NCBI GenBank assembly: GCA_033763845.1
Contig: JANRJR010000070.1
Coordinates: 32,067 to 96,066, forward strand
Source of the DNA: DASZBR01 sp033763845
Lineage (GTDB): Bacteria; Pseudomonadota; Gammaproteobacteria; DASZBR01
DNA length: 64,000 nt
Direction: 5' to 3'
Under the pieces are notes generated by a model. It was not told where the DNA came from. It was given only the letters and a program-made list of their open reading frames with translations, and ran no database searches. The position numbers were made by a program, and so were the translations under genes. This document shows, in pieces, positions 60,799 through 64,000 of this stretch; position 1 is the stretch's first letter, and every line of letters begins with the position of its first letter.

Positions 60799-61469
60799 TT
60801 AGCATTTCCATCGTCAGTCATGGGCAATTTGCGCTCGTTAAAGACCTCTTAGCTGATCTGGAGAAATATTGCACGAATTCCATTGAAGTGATACTTACTT
60901 TAAATATTCCCGAAGAAATTCCTGCGACACTTCCTTATCACTTCCCAATGAAAATTATTAAAAATAATCATCCTAAGGGTTTTGGTGCAAATCACAATCA
61001 AGCTTTTCGAAAAACCTCTGGCGATTATTTCTGTGTGCTTAATCCAGATATTCGCTTACTCGACAATCCATTTCCATCATTGATTAAAACTAATCCTGGC
61101 GTATCTGCACCTAAAATCGATGACAATGCGCGTGAATTTCTGACGCCCTTTAGGCTTATTAAACGAGTATTCAAGAAAACAGCCATGGAAACTACTCATC
61201 CTGATTGGGTCGCGGGAATGTTTATGGTATTTCCTCGAACAGTTTACGAAGCCATAAATGGATTTGATGAGCGGTATTTTTTATATTGCGAAGACATGGA
61301 TATTTGTTGGAGATTGCGAAAAGCAGGCTATGCAGTACATATTGAAAAAAACGCCGCCGCCATTCATGCGGCCCAAAGGGACAGCCACAAAAAATTGAAA
61401 CACTTGTACTGGCATCTAAAAAGCTTATGCATTTATTTTATATTGCACCCTATGCAATTAATAAAATAG
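60795..61469 (+). CDS. GT2-family glycosyltransferase
   Basis: 224 residues, a compact GT-A domain of the rhamnosyltransferase-like GT2 type. ISISIVSHGQFALVKDLL, NNHPKGFGANHNQAF, CVLNPDIRL (metal site) and YFLYCEDMDICWRLRKAGY are present. Last gene of the O-antigen operon, overlapping the previous gene by 4 nt. It is convergent with, and overlaps by 20 nt, the prenyltransferase gene. Confidence 0.9.
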   Translation: MISISIVSHGQFALVKDLLADLEKYCTNSIEVILTLNIPEEIPATLPYHFPMKIIKNNHPKGFGANHNQAFRKTSGDYFCVLNPDIRLLDNPFPSLIKTNPGVSAPKIDDNAREFLTPFRLIKRVFKKTAMETTHPDWVAGMFMVFPRTVYEAINGFDERYFLYCEDMDICWRLRKAGYAVHIEKNAAAIHAAQRDSHKKLKHLYWHLKSLCIYFILHPMQLIK

Positions 61470-62325
61470 TAGAAACCAACCATAGTAAAAAAGTCACTAG
61501 CAAATGCTTATCTTTCACTAAATCTCTCGCCATATCTTCACCCTTATTTTCAAGCGGGCGATGTAATAAATATAGATATCTGAAAATACCGTATACCACA
61601 AACGGTAAAGTATAGATTAAATTCTGCGTATGATGTTCCAGGACTGTTTTATCGCTCATCGTATATAAACCATAACCAATCACTGAACAGCTAGCTGTAA
61701 TGCCAATCATTTTATCCAGAAAAACCTGGTTATAGTCGTTTAATACTTCGCGGGTGAAATGCAAATCTTTGCCAATTAATTTGCCTTCGGCTCGTCGTTT
61801 AGTAAAGCCTAAAAACAACGTAATCATTAATCCGCAAAACAACAACCACTGAGAAGGCGCAATTCCTACACCTACTGTTCCGGCTAAAATCCGCAGCATA
61901 AATCCTAATGAAATAGAAAAAACATCTAATATAACAATATGCTTTAAGCTATGCGTATAAGCGACGTTTAATACAAAATAACTGAGCAAAATTAACGCTG
62001 CTTGCCATGACACAACCAAACCAACACTGATTGCCGCAATAAATAAAATACCCAATATTAATTGGGCCGTAGAAAAACTAATTTTTCCGCTGGGAAGCGG
62101 TCGATGTTTTTTCGAAGGATGTAACCGGTCTTGTTCAATATCAACAATATCGTTGTAAACATACACAGCACTGGACATCATACAAAACGCGGCTGTAGCT
62201 AAAAATACAAGAATAATAGTATGAATATCTGACCATGCATTCGCAAAAATTAAACCCGTCAAAACAAAAATGTTTTTAATCCATTGATGCGGGCGAAGTA
62301 ATTTAATTAAGCTAGTGATTTTCAC
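61450..62325 (-). CDS. UbiA-family prenyltransferase (decaprenyl-phosphate phosphoribosyltransferase-like)
   Basis: 291 residues with eight or nine membrane segments. LLRPHQWIKNIFVLTGLIFA and VYVYNDIVDIEQDRLHPSKK, with HRPLPSG following, is the form seen in phosphoribosyl transfer to polyprenyl phosphate (DPPR synthase, UbiA superfamily), rather than ubiquinone-type UbiA. This suggests a ribose/arabinose-linked lipid donor for surface glycans. It is downstream of and overlaps (14 nt) the large membrane protein gene. Confidence 0.85.
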   Translation of the reverse strand: MKITSLIKLLRPHQWIKNIFVLTGLIFANAWSDIHTIILVFLATAAFCMMSSAVYVYNDIVDIEQDRLHPSKKHRPLPSGKISFSTAQLILGILFIAAISVGLVVSWQAALILLSYFVLNVAYTHSLKHIVILDVFSISLGFMLRILAGTVGVGIAPSQWLLFCGLMITLFLGFTKRRAEGKLIGKDLHFTREVLNDYNQVFLDKMIGITASCSVIGYGLYTMSDKTVLEHHTQNLIYTLPFVVYGIFRYLYLLHRPLENKGEDMARDLVKDKHLLVTFLLWLVSTILLIA

Positions 62326-64000
62326 GTGATATCCTATTTTGGCACTGTAACGCCGCTTGCGAAGAATACATCAACTCAAATACTTTATAATTAAACGGCA
62401 CGGGTTTTGTCGCGAGCGGTAATGGTTTAAACAAAAAGGGACAGGTTGCTACAATTTTTTTCAACGCATCTTCAGGCGGAAAAGTCCCGGGTTCTTTAAT
62501 AATTAAATAATCAGGCTTAGATAACATAACGCCATTATAAATCTCAGAAACATTTCCCGTACTCGGCGGACTAATAATGGCGTTATTATTGGTAAAATAA
62601 AACTGCACAAACCCATCTGGAATCCATAATGTCTTTTCGGGATGTAAATAAATCAGGTTATAAATATATTCCGCATCTTGACCAAAATAATGCCCTAAAA
62701 TCGTCCGCGGACCATTCAAAGGATACAGCTGTCCACGCACAAAACCATGTTTAATAAAGTTTTCATTGATGGAAAAAAATACAAAACTGAGAACGCCCAA
62801 TACCACAGAGACCTGAAATATGCGTTTAATGTTCGCCACTGGCCCTATTTTATTCATCGGATAAAACTGATTTAACGCGATTAATACTGCACACGCACCC
62901 AACAACTGAAACCCTAAGCGACCATCATACGAACCCAACATAAACCATAATATCGTCCCAGGCACGACAAATGACAGGTAAATTAAAAATGGCGTACGAC
63001 GATTCCACACTGAATAAGTCGCCCACGCGTACAGCAAAAATAACCATGGCATTTTAATCCAGTACTTTATAATGGAATAACCCATCGCCGAAAATAACGG
63101 CCCTACTTTAAAAGTATTACTACCCGTTGATGCGTGAATAACACCCGTGTTTTGCACAAAATGACTGCCCGGACCTAACACCCAACATAAGCACGGAATC
63201 GCTGCAATAATAATCGCTGTAATTTCAGCATAAGAATACTGTTTTGCTCTAATCATTTTCAGAATTACTATTAAGGGAAAACTGAATAATGCCCATAAAA
63301 ATCCCGGCTGTTTACTGATCGATGTTGCCATTGTTGCCAATACAGCTAAAACTAACATAAATAAATTATTGTCTTCAGACGCATCGCAATATAAAACCGT
63401 ATAAAGGATTGCAAGTGCTAAGCATGCGGCTAAAAGCGGATCTGCAAACCCTTCACTGTAAAAACGATAACCAATCACACCAAATATACTTGCCGCTATC
63501 ATAGCGATATAACAAATAAATACGGCCCATGATTTTTCAGTGATTTTTCCTGCGAATGCGATGCAATTCATGACAGTGAGCGGAAATAAAATCAAAATGG
63601 ATTTTGCAACGCCTTGATAATAGGTCGTTCCCAAGAACTTGTAGATATATGAAAGCATTAACGGCAAAAACGGCGGATACCCTCTAGCTGGCAAAAACAC
63701 CGCCGCATGTTGCTCAACTAGATAATAATATTGCGCCCATAAATTCCAGCTCGCCAATGCGTCCGTATCCATAAATGCAGTGAGACTGGACATAACCAAC
63801 AACGGAATCACACCAACGAAATTAATCCATAAAATATAACCATCACGTTTCTGCCAACCTTCAAACCGATGCCGAACGTAATAAAAATACTGACGAATCA
63901 CAGCGATTCCCGTCAGCCCCACGCTCAACACCAAAACAACGCCGTGCGTATACCACTGAAATTTAAACAATACTGCCGCGAAAAAGCTGTTGATTAACAA
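62312..64000 (-). CDS. Multi-spanning membrane protein, possible GT-C glycosyltransferase (5' end outside window)
   Basis: 562 visible residues; the frame is still open at 64000, so the start lies beyond. About a dozen hydrophobic segments (for example VVLVLSVGLTGIAVIRQYFY, AVFICYIAMIAASIFGVIGY) and periplasmic loops with ASWNLWAQYYYLV and ARGYPPFLPLMLSYIY, followed by a soluble C-terminus. The pattern fits lipid-donor GT-C enzymes (ArnT/PMT-like). It pairs with the DPPR-synthase-like gene, which could supply its lipid-sugar donor. Substrate unknown. Confidence 0.7.
   Translation of the reverse strand: MLINSFFAAVLFKFQWYTHGVVLVLSVGLTGIAVIRQYFYYVRHRFEGWQKRDGYILWINFVGVIPLLVMSSLTAFMDTDALASWNLWAQYYYLVEQHAAVFLPARGYPPFLPLMLSYIYKFLGTTYYQGVAKSILILFPLTVMNCIAFAGKITEKSWAVFICYIAMIAASIFGVIGYRFYSEGFADPLLAACLALAILYTVLYCDASEDNNLFMLVLAVLATMATSISKQPGFLWALFSFPLIVILKMIRAKQYSYAEITAIIIAAIPCLCWVLGPGSHFVQNTGVIHASTGSNTFKVGPLFSAMGYSIIKYWIKMPWLFLLYAWATYSVWNRRTPFLIYLSFVVPGTILWFMLGSYDGRLGFQLLGACAVLIALNQFYPMNKIGPVANIKRIFQVSVVLGVLSFVFFSINENFIKHGFVRGQLYPLNGPRTILGHYFGQDAEYIYNLIYLHPEKTLWIPDGFVQFYFTNNNAIISPPSTGNVSEIYNGVMLSKPDYLIIKEPGTFPPEDALKKIVATCPFLFKPLPLATKPVPFNYKVFELMYSSQAALQCQNRISRENH

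Noticed and set aside
1..64000. CRISPR arrays or cas genes
   Set aside because: No regularly spaced repeats were seen; the only tandem repeat is the 12-nt array inside a coding gene.

Overview
The window looks like part of an AT-rich gammaproteobacterial chromosome, most likely an intracellular bacterium of the Legionellales/Coxiella type. This is an inference from large eukaryotic-like proteins (OTU, WD40, LRR, ankyrin, SUMO-protease-like folds), a CqsS/LqsS-like sensor kinase and general gene content; no rRNA or other decisive phylogenetic marker is present. The window has two parts, separated by a tRNA-Phe gene at 46717-46792.

Positions 1 to about 46716 are the right-hand part of an integrative conjugative element (ICE). 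Its tyrosine integrase abuts the 3' end of tRNA-Phe, and its left end lies outside the window. It carries a type IV coupling protein (fragment), a MazF-type toxin-antitoxin pair, a two-gene unit with two HEPN-like motifs, a MOBQ-type relaxase-helicase (TraA) divergent from TraC/TraD with an oriT-like site between them, an ArdA antirestriction protein, an IS110 element and the remnant of a second one. It also has a complete-looking P/Ti-type mating apparatus (trbB-C-D-E-J-L-F-G-I, 41.0 to 32.7 kb) and a phage-like replication/regulation module (45.1-42.8 kb) next to an AlpA-like regulator and the integrase.

The cargo between these blocks is the most interesting part. At 8.6-12.3, 26.6-32.3 and 41.2-42.7 kb lie proteins that look like effectors. 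They include a 1682-residue protein with an OTU-type deubiquitinase motif set, LRRs, an Ulp1/CE-clan protease motif set, WD40 repeats and a C-terminal His...Asn-Cys papain-like domain; a 516-residue protein with another CE-clan motif set; two more proteins with the shared GGH...NC domains; and an ankyrin protein with a deaminase-like motif. A second cargo block (14.8-26.4 kb) holds coiled-coil/TPR proteins, a divergent Hfq, a haem-oxygenase-like enzyme followed by a CqsS-like kinase and a response regulator, two S24-type repressors that both lack the catalytic Ser/Lys, and a second receiver protein. An identical 18-nt operator-like palindrome lies upstream of the oxygenase operon and upstream of one repressor, which links them in a probable regulatory circuit.

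Positions 46.8-64.0 kb look like core chromosome: asmA-mutY, an OPT-family oligopeptide transporter, a D-Ala-D-Ala dipeptidase with an M50 membrane protease, an orphan CoA-transferase B subunit, and then a tightly overlapping O-antigen operon (rfbB, rfbA, ABC exporter permease and ATPase, three glycosyltransferases, wecB). Facing it are a UbiA-family prenyltransferase and a multi-spanning membrane protein that runs off the right edge. Two copies of a GC-rich palindromic repeat occur here, one inside the 3' end of rfbB.

All domain calls come from reading motifs by eye. No database search or structure prediction was run.
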